A DNA stretch of 29,406 nucleotides from B2-G16 sp964528085 (GTDB lineage Bacteria; Bipolaricaulota; Bipolaricaulia; UBA7950; UBA9294): positions 1 through 29,406 of the forward strand of contig CAZGRE010000015.1 of NCBI GenBank assembly GCA_964528085.1, given 5' to 3'. Under the pieces are notes generated by a model. The model saw only the letters and a program-made list of their open reading frames with translations. It was not told the DNA's origin and did not search any database. Shown here in pieces: positions 7,090 through 13,370 of the stretch; the stretch's first letter is position 1; every line of letters starts with the position of its first letter. The position numbers and the translations under genes were made by a program.

Positions 7090-8735
7090 GATCGCCCCCC
7101 GAGGAGGGCCCGGCGCATCAACCGGATCGGAAGTGATCCAGCCGCGAGGATCGCGTCGTGGATCTCGCGCATCCCGAGGGAGGGGTTCGCCCGCTTGAAC
7201 TCGTCGATCAGCTCGAGGATCTGGAGCTTCCCCATCAGATAGGACTGCGGCTGGGTCGGGGTCATCGTGTAGCGGCGGACCTCGGCGGCGGCGTTCGCCG
7301 GTTCGAGGCCGCACCGCTCGACGAGGAAATCGATCCCCTCCTCGACCGTCATCCCACGCGTGTGAAGGGAGGCGTCGATGATGATCCGCGCCGCCCGCCA
7401 GAGCTGATCGGAGAGGCGCCCGAGCCGCTGGATCGGCGTCGTGATGTACCCCAGCTTCTCCATCAGCTCCTCACAGTAGAACGCCCATCCCTCGATGAAC
7501 ATCGTGGCGATGAAAGAGCCCATCCGCCGCGGGAGGGTCTCAGCGCGATTCGCCCAGGTCAGCTGGAGGTGATGCCCGGGATAGGCCTCATGAAGAGCGG
7601 TCACCGGGAGCTTCACCGTGGAATGCCCCTTCAGCTTCTCCTCTCTCTCCTGCGGGGACAGGTCCGGATCGACCGGCGTGACGAGGAATATCCCCTCCTG
7701 CTTCTCCTCGAGGATCCCGGGCGGCATGTAAGCGGCGTAGGGGATGATCGGCCTCAGGTATGCAGGGGTCGCGACAATCCTAAGGGACTCATCGGGAGGG
7801 ATCGTCGCGATCCCATGCTCGATGACGTACCCCTTTGCCGCAGCCATCGCATCCTCGTACGCCTTGAGCAGCCCTTCCGGAGTCGGATGATCCCCCTTCG
7901 CCTCCTCGAGGATCTCCTTCGCCGATCTGTTCGGATCGATCGTGCCCGCGATCTCCTCCATCATCCTTTCGGTCGCGCGGAACTGCTCCCAGCCGGCCTC
8001 GATCAGCCGATCGGCATCGTAGTCGACCATGTGTTCCTCGCGGAGGATCTCATCGAATAGCTCCTTCCCGACAGCGTATTCGCCTTCCGCATTCGGAATG
8101 ATCTCATCGTTGATGAACGCGACGTAGTCCTCGATCGCCTCTCCCGCCGCCCGACCGGCAGCGCTCAGCTGATCGACCAGCTCGGGCGCAGCCTGCTGCG
8201 CGAGGCGGGGGAGGAGGGCTGTGAACAGAAGCGGGGCTTGCTCCGCTTGGTCGAGCGCCGTCTCGGCCCAGACGCGCGGAACATCGGCCGGTGTCAGGTT
8301 CTTCTTGGCCTCCTCCAAAACCCGGGGGACCTCGCGCACCCGTCCGAGGGCAGAGGCGAGCCGCTGCGCGAGCGGGGCGAACTCCTTCATGATGAGGATG
8401 ATCACCCCTCCGGTCGTCGCTTCGAGGTACTCGCCCGGGTTCCGGCGATGCGTCGCCCTCCTCTCGAAGTCGCGGATGAACGATCTTAAGATCACCGTCA
8501 CCAAGGCATGATCGATCTGAGCGTCGTTCGGCCAGCCGTATGTGTCGAACCGGGAGAGCTCGGCCTCGAATCCCTTCACCTGATCGATCTGAGCTTCGAG
8601 CGCGGAAAGCGAATAGTCACCCAGCTTATCATCGAACCGATGATCCCCGAGCTCCGTCGCAGCGACCGGGTTCATCTCCATCAGCCGGTCGAACCACTCC
8701 TCCGTCCGTCGGTAGAACTCCTGCACCCTCGTCAC
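7086..8735 (-). CDS. DUF885-family putative metallopeptidase
   Basis: 549 residues from the GTG at 8735, which has GGGAGGAAGG four bases upstream. A TTG at 8762 would add nine residues without a ribosome site. The family marker HEAYPGHH lies at about 382-389, followed some 35 residues later by EGWAFYCEELM. This arrangement is that of a gluzincin-like zinc site (two His plus a downstream Glu) in DUF885. The N-terminal 200 residues are helical and include the family's ELGDHRFDDKLGDYS start. No signal peptide is visible, so it should be cytoplasmic. Family members are annotated as putative carboxypeptidase-like enzymes; substrate is unknown. It is convergent with the ABC permease and divergent from the orphan riboswitch RNA. 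Confidence 0.92.
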   Translation of the reverse strand: MTRVQEFYRRTEEWFDRLMEMNPVAATELGDHRFDDKLGDYSLSALEAQIDQVKGFEAELSRFDTYGWPNDAQIDHALVTVILRSFIRDFERRATHRRNPGEYLEATTGGVIILIMKEFAPLAQRLASALGRVREVPRVLEEAKKNLTPADVPRVWAETALDQAEQAPLLFTALLPRLAQQAAPELVDQLSAAGRAAGEAIEDYVAFINDEIIPNAEGEYAVGKELFDEILREEHMVDYDADRLIEAGWEQFRATERMMEEIAGTIDPNRSAKEILEEAKGDHPTPEGLLKAYEDAMAAAKGYVIEHGIATIPPDESLRIVATPAYLRPIIPYAAYMPPGILEEKQEGIFLVTPVDPDLSPQEREEKLKGHSTVKLPVTALHEAYPGHHLQLTWANRAETLPRRMGSFIATMFIEGWAFYCEELMEKLGYITTPIQRLGRLSDQLWRAARIIIDASLHTRGMTVEEGIDFLVERCGLEPANAAAEVRRYTMTPTQPQSYLMGKLQILELIDEFKRANPSLGMREIHDAILAAGSLPIRLMRRALLGGRS

Positions 8736-8787
8736 GATCCTTCCTCCCTTCATCGGCCGCAAAGATGGGATAACCCCCTATTGCTAG

Positions 8788-8816
8788 TTGCACGAACAGC
8801 CAATACGTGCTATTAT
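8788..8816 (+). promoter_or_regulatory. Extended -10 promoter for the riboswitch RNA
   Basis: TTGCAC (8788-8793), a 17-base spacer and TATTAT (8811-8816) preceded by TGC. The -10 matches five of six positions and the extended TGn adds strength. The same TGC-plus-TATxAT form occurs at 3937-3945. Predicted start is near 8823, immediately 5' of the riboswitch aptamer. Confidence 0.7.
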
Positions 8817-8827
8817 TCTTCCCGCTT

Positions 8828-8918
8828 TAGAGTGAAAGGGCAAACCTGTGCGAAAGCCGGGGGCGCAAAGTCACGGATCTAAGGGAGGATCCTAGGATGG
8901 CCGGACTGCCACGATCAG
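8828..8918 (+). promoter_or_regulatory. Cyclic-di-GMP class I riboswitch aptamer (GEMM-I)
   Basis: The core elements appear in the right order. AAAGGGCAAACC (8835-8846) is followed by a stem capped by a GAAA tetraloop (8852-8855), then GGCGCAAAGTCACGG, then a CTAAG (8879-8883) and TAGGATGG tetraloop-receptor stem, and finally GGACTGCC. By alignment to the well-known Vibrio Vc2 aptamer, the position contacting the first guanine of the ligand (G20) is G. That favours c-di-GMP over cyclic GMP-AMP sensing, which usually has A there. The intercalating A (A47 of Vc2) is present in CGCAAAG. One U in the P1b stem is bulged. A diguanylate cyclase is encoded at 13371-14801. No gene lies downstream on the same strand. 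Confidence 0.87.
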
Positions 8919-9062
8919 AAGGTAACGTCATTTGTCCTTCCGTCCTTGCCACCTTCAGAGGATCCGTCGCCTTTTAGCATGGGGGTTCGAAGGCGGAGCA
9001 GGCAAAGGAGGAAAGCGAGTAGCCTTTAGCACACCTCCCTCTCCGGAGCAGGCGCAAGTCAG

Positions 9063-9098
9063 AACGACGGCGGTCTCCGGGCCGCCGTTGTTCTTTTT
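9063..9098 (+). terminator. Strong intrinsic terminator ending the riboswitch RNA
   Basis: AACGACGGCGG (9063-9073) pairs with CCGCCGTTGTT (9082-9092) over 11 base pairs including one G-U, around an 8-base loop. The stem is followed by CTTTTT (9093-9098). On the opposite strand no U-tract follows the hairpin, so it serves plus-strand transcription. Confidence 0.85.
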
Positions 9099-9122
9099 AC
9101 ATGAAAGCGAGCCTCTCCCAAT

Positions 9123-9680
9123 TTAATACTCGTATCCTTTGACCTCCTCCTCGGTGAATTCGACCCCGAGGCCGAGGGCGATCCGGTTTACGAAGTTGAA
9201 GTAGCTTGCAATCAGGTCGACGGAGAGGATCTCCGAATCGCTCAGCCCCACGTTTCGGAGCCCCTCGATATCCTCCTCTGATACCCGATCCGGGTTGCGG
9301 GTCAGCTTCAAAGCGTAGTCGAGAATGGCACGGACCCGCGGGGAAAGCTCGACCGATCCTGGATCGGCGAGGAACCGGGAGAGCTTAACCCCGTCCTTCC
9401 AATAGTGATTAAGCGCCTCAGCATGATGGTCGACGCAGTACCGGCAGCGATTCGCTAAGGAGACGACGAGTGCGATCATCTCCCGCTCCGGCCGCGTAAG
9501 GCCGGAGCTTCCGAACATGATCGATGTGTAAAGATCGAGATGCGCCCTCATCGCCTCGGGATGGAGGCTATGTACGGCCATGATGTTCGAGACCTTCCCC
9601 CTCCCCTCCTTCAGCCTCTGATAGACGGAGCGGAGCGCACCCTCAGCCGAGGCCTCATCGATGACCCTGATCCACGCCAC
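9123..9680 (-). CDS. AhpD-like / carboxymuconolactone decarboxylase-family protein
   Basis: 185 residues from a GTG at 9680 with a textbook AAGGAGG seven bases upstream. The AhpD-type redox motif is complete: Cys79-x2-Cys82-x3-His86 (CRYCVDHH), preceded by the conserved LTRPEREMIALVVSLANRC helix. Length and layout fit the 'uncharacterised peroxidase-related enzyme' branch of the carboxymuconolactone decarboxylase superfamily. It probably reduces peroxides or disulfides through the Cys pair; its partner reductant is not in the window. The gene starts 12 bases after pyruvate kinase and is last in the operon. Its 3' end faces the terminator of the riboswitch RNA. Confidence 0.9.
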   Translation of the reverse strand: MAWIRVIDEASAEGALRSVYQRLKEGRGKVSNIMAVHSLHPEAMRAHLDLYTSIMFGSSGLTRPEREMIALVVSLANRCRYCVDHHAEALNHYWKDGVKLSRFLADPGSVELSPRVRAILDYALKLTRNPDRVSEEDIEGLRNVGLSDSEILSVDLIASYFNFVNRIALGLGVEFTEEEVKGYEY

Positions 9681-9692
9681 AAGATCCTCCTT

Positions 9693-11129
9693 TCACACCC
9701 GATGCACCTTGATGAAGTTCGTCTTCCCCCCGCCCGCTGTCGGAAGCCCGCCGGTTATCACGACGAGGTCGCCGTCCCTTGCGTATCCGGCATCGAGGAG
9801 GGCTTCGGAGACGACCCGCAACATCCCGTCGACCCCCGCGTACGGCTCGACGCAGATCGATTGAACCCCCCAGACGAGGGCGAGCTGCCTCGCTACGTTC
9901 AGGTTCGGGGTGAGGGCGACGATCGGTTGATGCGGCCGCTCCCGCGCTATCTGCCTCGCTGTATACCCCGACCAGGTCGAGGTGACGATCAGCTCGGCTT
10001 TGACCTCGTCCGCGATCCTGGCGGTGGCGTCGCTGATCGCATCGGTAACCGGGTGAATGTGCTCGATCTCACTGAAGCTGTCATCGTCGATCCTAGGGGG
10101 CATCTTCTGCTCGGCAATGGCGGATATCTCCCGCATCATCTCGACCGCCTCGACCGGATACGATCCGCTCGCCGTCTCGGCGGAGAGCATCACAGCGTCC
10201 GTCCCGTCGAGGATCGCGTTCGCGACGTCGCTCGCCTCGGCCCGGGTCGGACGGGGGAAGCTAACCATCGATTGGAGCATCTGCGTCGCCGTGATCACAG
10301 GTATCCCGAGCCGGTTGCACCGTCGGATGATCTCCTTCTGGTGGAATGGGACCTCCTGCGGCGAGAGCTCAAGCCCAAGATCGCCGCGCGCCACCATGAC
10401 GGCATCGGAGGCACGGAGGATCTCATCGATGTTTTCAATCGCCTCCCTCCTCTCGATCTTGGCGACGATCGCCACCCGATCCCCTCCAGGAATCCGATCG
10501 AGGAGGCGGCGGAGCTCGCGCAGATCATCGGCCGCCCTGACGAACGAGAGCGCAATGAAGTCGACCCCATGCTCGACAGCATAACGGGCATCGTCACGAT
10601 CCTTATCGGTCAACACCTCGACCCCCTTCATCCCACCGGGGGCAGCGACCCCCTTGTGCGAAGAGAGCGTCCCGCCGAGGAGGACCTCGCAGATCAGGGC
10701 ATCCGGCCGGACCTCCCGGACGACCGCCTCGATCAGGCCATCGTCGAACAGGAGACGGTCCCCGGGTCTGGCCGTCGCGATCAGCTCGGGATGGGGAACG
10801 GGGATGATGTTGTGAGACCCATCCGCCGGGCCGCTCGTCAGGAAGATCGAATCCCCCTTCCTCAGATGGAGCGGCCGCGAGAGATTCCCAATCCGAAGCT
10901 TCGGCCCTTGCAGGTCGGCGAGGATCGCGACCGTCGCTCCCTCCTCCCGAGCGACCCTCCTTATCGCTTCGATCTCCTCAGCGTGCTCAGCGAGCGAGCC
11001 GTGCGAGAAGTTGATCCGGGCGACATCCATCCCGGCCTTGATCATCGCGCGAAGCGTATCCTTATCACGCGATGCCGGGCCGATGGTGCAGACGATCTTC
11101 GTGCGCGTCTCCGAATCGAGGGGACTCAT
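9693..11129 (-). CDS. pyk: Pyruvate kinase
   Basis: 478 residues, the usual length for a bacterial pyruvate kinase. It converts phosphoenolpyruvate and ADP to pyruvate and ATP in the last step of glycolysis. Visible are the N-terminal TRTKIVCTIGPAS, the metal and PEP-binding INFSHG, the catalytic-lysine motif IVAKIERREAI (Lys224), MVARGDLGLELS (245-256) and the ITATQMLQSM loop. The small B domain (about 80-180) is present. The C-terminal domain contains the STWSGYTARQIARERP stretch and ends with a glycine-rich GGLPTAGGGKTNFIKVHRV. The ATG overlaps the stop of the acetyltransferase gene by 4 bases (ATGA). Confidence 0.97.
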   Translation of the reverse strand: MSPLDSETRTKIVCTIGPASRDKDTLRAMIKAGMDVARINFSHGSLAEHAEEIEAIRRVAREEGATVAILADLQGPKLRIGNLSRPLHLRKGDSIFLTSGPADGSHNIIPVPHPELIATARPGDRLLFDDGLIEAVVREVRPDALICEVLLGGTLSSHKGVAAPGGMKGVEVLTDKDRDDARYAVEHGVDFIALSFVRAADDLRELRRLLDRIPGGDRVAIVAKIERREAIENIDEILRASDAVMVARGDLGLELSPQEVPFHQKEIIRRCNRLGIPVITATQMLQSMVSFPRPTRAEASDVANAILDGTDAVMLSAETASGSYPVEAVEMMREISAIAEQKMPPRIDDDSFSEIEHIHPVTDAISDATARIADEVKAELIVTSTWSGYTARQIARERPHQPIVALTPNLNVARQLALVWGVQSICVEPYAGVDGMLRVVSEALLDAGYARDGDLVVITGGLPTAGGGKTNFIKVHRV

Positions 11130-11989
11130 CGGTCTTCCCCTCCTGCAGAAGCGAAAGAATACACGGCATAGTCGACCACCGGCCGATAACCGATATTCTG
11201 GTAAATCTTGTTTGAGGTGGAATTGGAAAGGTCGGTGAAGAGCGCACAGAAAGACTTCCCTTCCTCGAGCAACTCCCGGCTGAGACCGGCGACGCAGGCC
11301 GAGGCATAGCCGTTGCCCCGGTTCTCGGGCGGGGTGTAGACGGCGCTCACCATCGCACCGTTCGGCGTAGAGCGCGAGCTACCGGCCATCGAGACCGGGC
11401 CTAAATCATCCCAGAGGACGATCCTCCCCGAGCTCATGAACCGCTCGACGATCCGCCGGGGATCGACGTTGCGATCAGCGGGGATCGCCTCCTCATGAAA
11501 TGCGCCGATCCACTCGACGAGAAGGTCGAAGTCGCCCTCCTCCGCCTCGCGGATCCGGCCGGGGACACCGACCGGAGGGATGACCTCATGCAATGAATAG
11601 AGGCGCTGGTGCATCGTCCGGATCGCATCGCAGCCCGTCCGATCAGAAAAAAGCCGGGAGAATCGGTCGGCCGCTCCAGCAACGCCGATCACTCCCGGAA
11701 GATCGGGATCCAGCTTATGCACGCGCTCGGCGATCTGCTCGAGGGCGTCCGGCCGATCCTCTTCGCAATGGATCACAAGGTTGTACGGAGGGGTGCAAAG
11801 GGCCGCTGCGATCAGCACCCCACCCTCTTCGACCGTGAAAAATAGAGGGGACCGCTCGCCGTAGCTTCCGCCGGCCTTCAGCCGGCCGGCGATACTCAAA
11901 ATCAGGCTGTTCCTCTCCTCGTCGACCATCAGCCTGCCCTCGGCAGAGGCGAGGAATGAATCGACGCTTTCGTGCTCGATCAGCCTCAT
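11126..11989 (-). CDS. GNAT-family N-acetyltransferase, two-domain
   Basis: 287 residues from the ATG at 11989, which overlaps the CYTH stop (ATGA) and has GGAGGAGG just upstream; a TTG at 12019 is inside the CYTH gene and is rejected. The C-terminal half (about 150-285) is a GNAT fold with acetyl-CoA motif A, MVSAVYTPPENRGNGYASA, where RGNGYA is the pyrophosphate loop, and motif B YQNIGYRPV. The N-terminal 140 residues resemble a degenerate GNAT-like domain (VIHCEEDRPDALEQ, LPGVIGVAG), as in other tandem forms. The acceptor substrate cannot be predicted. It lies between CYTH and pyruvate kinase genes in the same operon. Confidence 0.88.
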   Translation of the reverse strand: MRLIEHESVDSFLASAEGRLMVDEERNSLILSIAGRLKAGGSYGERSPLFFTVEEGGVLIAAALCTPPYNLVIHCEEDRPDALEQIAERVHKLDPDLPGVIGVAGAADRFSRLFSDRTGCDAIRTMHQRLYSLHEVIPPVGVPGRIREAEEGDFDLLVEWIGAFHEEAIPADRNVDPRRIVERFMSSGRIVLWDDLGPVSMAGSSRSTPNGAMVSAVYTPPENRGNGYASACVAGLSRELLEEGKSFCALFTDLSNSTSNKIYQNIGYRPVVDYAVYSFASAGGEDR

Positions 11990-12495
11990 TCCTCCTCCAG
12001 AAGGTCGATGTAAGCGCAAGGGATGAGGTCCCCCTCCTCTATCCCGAGCCTCCGCATCAGCCGCTTCGCAACCGCTGCGCCCTCATCAGCGCTATCCCTA
12101 TCCCCAAGGACGACCTCGAGTTCGATGAAGTCTCCCAGCCCCTCCACCTCATCCAGGTGGACGCGCGTTTTGCCCACCCGATAAAGGTATCTTCTCTTCT
12201 TAACGGTACCGCGGATCCCTATCGCTTCTGAAAGGACCTTGCGTAGGAGATCCGGCTCGTCGATACGAACGACAAAGTAACGCGACTCCTTCGGCGAGGG
12301 GGTATCCAGCCGCTCGTAGTAAATAAGCTCGCCCCTCTCACCTTGTACGCGGAGCTTGAGGCGGCCATCCGAGACCGAGAAGAACGTATCCGACTGTTCC
12401 AGGATCTCGACCGGTGAATCGCTCAGCATCTCAAGGATCGAGCGGATCCGTTTCGAATCGCTCAGGCGGGCTTTGATCTCGACGTTCCGTGCCAT
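11986..12495 (-). CDS. CYTH-domain protein (class IV adenylate cyclase-like)
   Basis: 169 residues starting MARNVEIKARL, the standard opening of the CyaB/class IV branch of the CYTH superfamily, with GGGAGGTAGG ahead of the ATG. The alternating charged strands that line the triphosphate tunnel are visible: RLKLRVQGERGELIYYER, KKRRYLYRVGKTRVHLDEVEGLGDFIELEVVL (the E-G-L-G-D-F-I-E-L-E core) and a late Y-I-D-L-L. Members bind triphosphates, acting as adenylate cyclase, thiamine triphosphatase or tripolyphosphatase. Which reaction applies cannot be told here. The first acidic residue of the usual ExExK motif is Asn (NVEIK), as in many class IV members. It is the promoter-proximal gene of a four-gene operon. 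Confidence 0.9.
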   Translation of the reverse strand: MARNVEIKARLSDSKRIRSILEMLSDSPVEILEQSDTFFSVSDGRLKLRVQGERGELIYYERLDTPSPKESRYFVVRIDEPDLLRKVLSEAIGIRGTVKKRRYLYRVGKTRVHLDEVEGLGDFIELEVVLGDRDSADEGAAVAKRLMRRLGIEEGDLIPCAYIDLLEEE

Positions 12496-12618
12496 CCTAC
12501 CTCCCAGAAGACCTCCCCCTAGTTTATCAACCGGCCTCCCTAAAAACCGGCGGGGTCCTTTCCCGAAACAGCACGATCGGCTACCATCGCGGTATCAAAT
12601 GAAAATCTGGGAGGCATC

Positions 12619-13329
12619 ATGAAACGACTGATCCTTTTAATCGCGATCTCGGTCCTATTCGGAGTAGTGGCGAACGGCCAGTACCATTACGCGTTCTACT
12701 ACGACACGACGGGCGGGCAGGACCTTGAGGTCAACCTGCTGAACACCATGCCGCGGGATAACGGGTTCACCGTGACCGTCCACGACGCATACGGCGGGGA
12801 GCTCTGGTCGCTAGGGGGGAGCCTCGCCCCGAACCAGGCGGTCCCGCTCCGCCTCGCCGACTACCTACCCGCGTCTGAGTTCGCGTGGGGAGTCGTCACC
12901 GTCGACAGCGCGGAGCAGCTGGTCATCGGGCTCGAGTATTTCCTTGACGAGAAGCTGATATCGATCGACACGATCTACAGGGAAGCCCCGGTCCTGAATC
13001 CGAACGAGGACTTCTGGCTCGGGGCGTACTACAACCAGGTCGGATCCTCCGAGACGGCGCTGATCGTGATGAACCCGTGGGCGACGACCGGCGGATGCTC
13101 GATCACAGTCCGAACATCGGACGGGACGACGGTCTACCAGCAGGAGTTCGTCCTCGGCCCGCACGAATCCGAGTACATCCCCCTGACCGACGAGCTCGGC
13201 CATGGGAACCTCCTGTGGGGATTCGTCGACGTTGGGATGTCCGGGCAGTCGGTCATCCTCGCGGTCGAGTACTACGGCCGCGGCTGCGCCGGGCTTGAGA
13301 TCGACAATATAACCGAATACTACTACTGA
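12619..13329 (+). CDS. Secreted protein with two tandem repeats, unknown function
   Basis: 236 residues with a signal peptide (MKRLILLIAISVLFGVVANG, cleavage near residue 20) and a GGGAGG ribosome site. The mature protein is two related beta-rich repeats (about 31-108 and 138-230). Each runs through a hydrophobic strand followed by xNxMxP or MNPW, a strand ending TVTVHDAYGG or SITVRTSDGT, a linker with LAPNQAVPL or LGPHESEYIPL, an acidic-start AWGVVTV or LWGFVDV strand, and a final LEYF or VEYY. This points to internal duplication of a beta-sandwich. No catalytic motif is seen. The mature part is rich in Tyr and Trp and has a Cys in repeat 2 and one near the end. It sits alone, divergent from the CYTH operon. 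Confidence 0.85.
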   Translation: MKRLILLIAISVLFGVVANGQYHYAFYYDTTGGQDLEVNLLNTMPRDNGFTVTVHDAYGGELWSLGGSLAPNQAVPLRLADYLPASEFAWGVVTVDSAEQLVIGLEYFLDEKLISIDTIYREAPVLNPNEDFWLGAYYNQVGSSETALIVMNPWATTGGCSITVRTSDGTTVYQQEFVLGPHESEYIPLTDELGHGNLLWGFVDVGMSGQSVILAVEYYGRGCAGLEIDNITEYYY

Positions 13330-13340
13330 TGAGGATCGTT

Positions 13341-13365
13341 CAGAGGGGGAGCCGATCCCCCTCTG
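13341..13365. terminator. Hairpin between convergent genes
   Basis: CAGAGGGGG (13341-13349) pairs perfectly with CCCCCTCTG (13357-13365) around a 7-base loop. It lies in the 41-base gap between the secreted-protein gene (stop 13329) and the diguanylate cyclase (stop 13371). No U-tract follows on either strand, so it may be a weak bidirectional terminator or an mRNA-end stabiliser. Confidence 0.55.
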
Positions 13366-13370
13366 GATGA

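Larger units (their letters stand above)
8823..9098 (+). ncRNA. Free-standing riboswitch-containing RNA, about 276 nt, without gene
   Basis: This stretch is bounded by a good promoter (8788-8816) and a strong intrinsic terminator (9063-9098), and holds no convincing coding frame on the plus strand. The 5' third is a GEMM-I aptamer. The middle (8919-9062) contains GAAGGT (8918-8923), which can pair with ACCTTC (8950-8955). It also holds a repeated pair of blocks: GCCTTTTAGCA (8969) and CGGAGCAGGC (8994), then GCCTTTAGCA (9022) and CGGAGCAGGC (9044). GGAGG (9007-9011) can pair with CCTCC (9034-9038). The next gene on this strand starts 3.5 kb away. The downstream neighbour is convergent, so this looks like an autonomous small RNA rather than a leader. 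I cannot match the middle part to a known family. Confidence 0.6.

Noticed and set aside
6000..7136. Plus-strand frame of 378 codons overlapping the ABC permease in another frame
   Set aside because: The permease frame has clear TM segments and family motifs; the alternative is Arg/Pro/Asp-rich noise.
8975..9000. GGTTCGA resembling a tRNA T-loop
   Set aside because: The flanking bases cannot form the 5-bp T-stem, and no acceptor, D or anticodon arm can be drawn around it.
8932..9126. Possible 64-residue protein downstream of the riboswitch
   Set aside because: It would begin with TTG without a ribosome site and would run straight through the terminator hairpin. The translation has no protein-like pattern, so the region is treated as non-coding.
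9540..11171. Long open frame on the plus strand opposite pyruvate kinase
   Set aside because: It is antisense to a complete, motif-rich pyruvate kinase gene. Its product is Asp/Arg/His-rich with no domain, as expected from antisense reading of GC-rich coding DNA.
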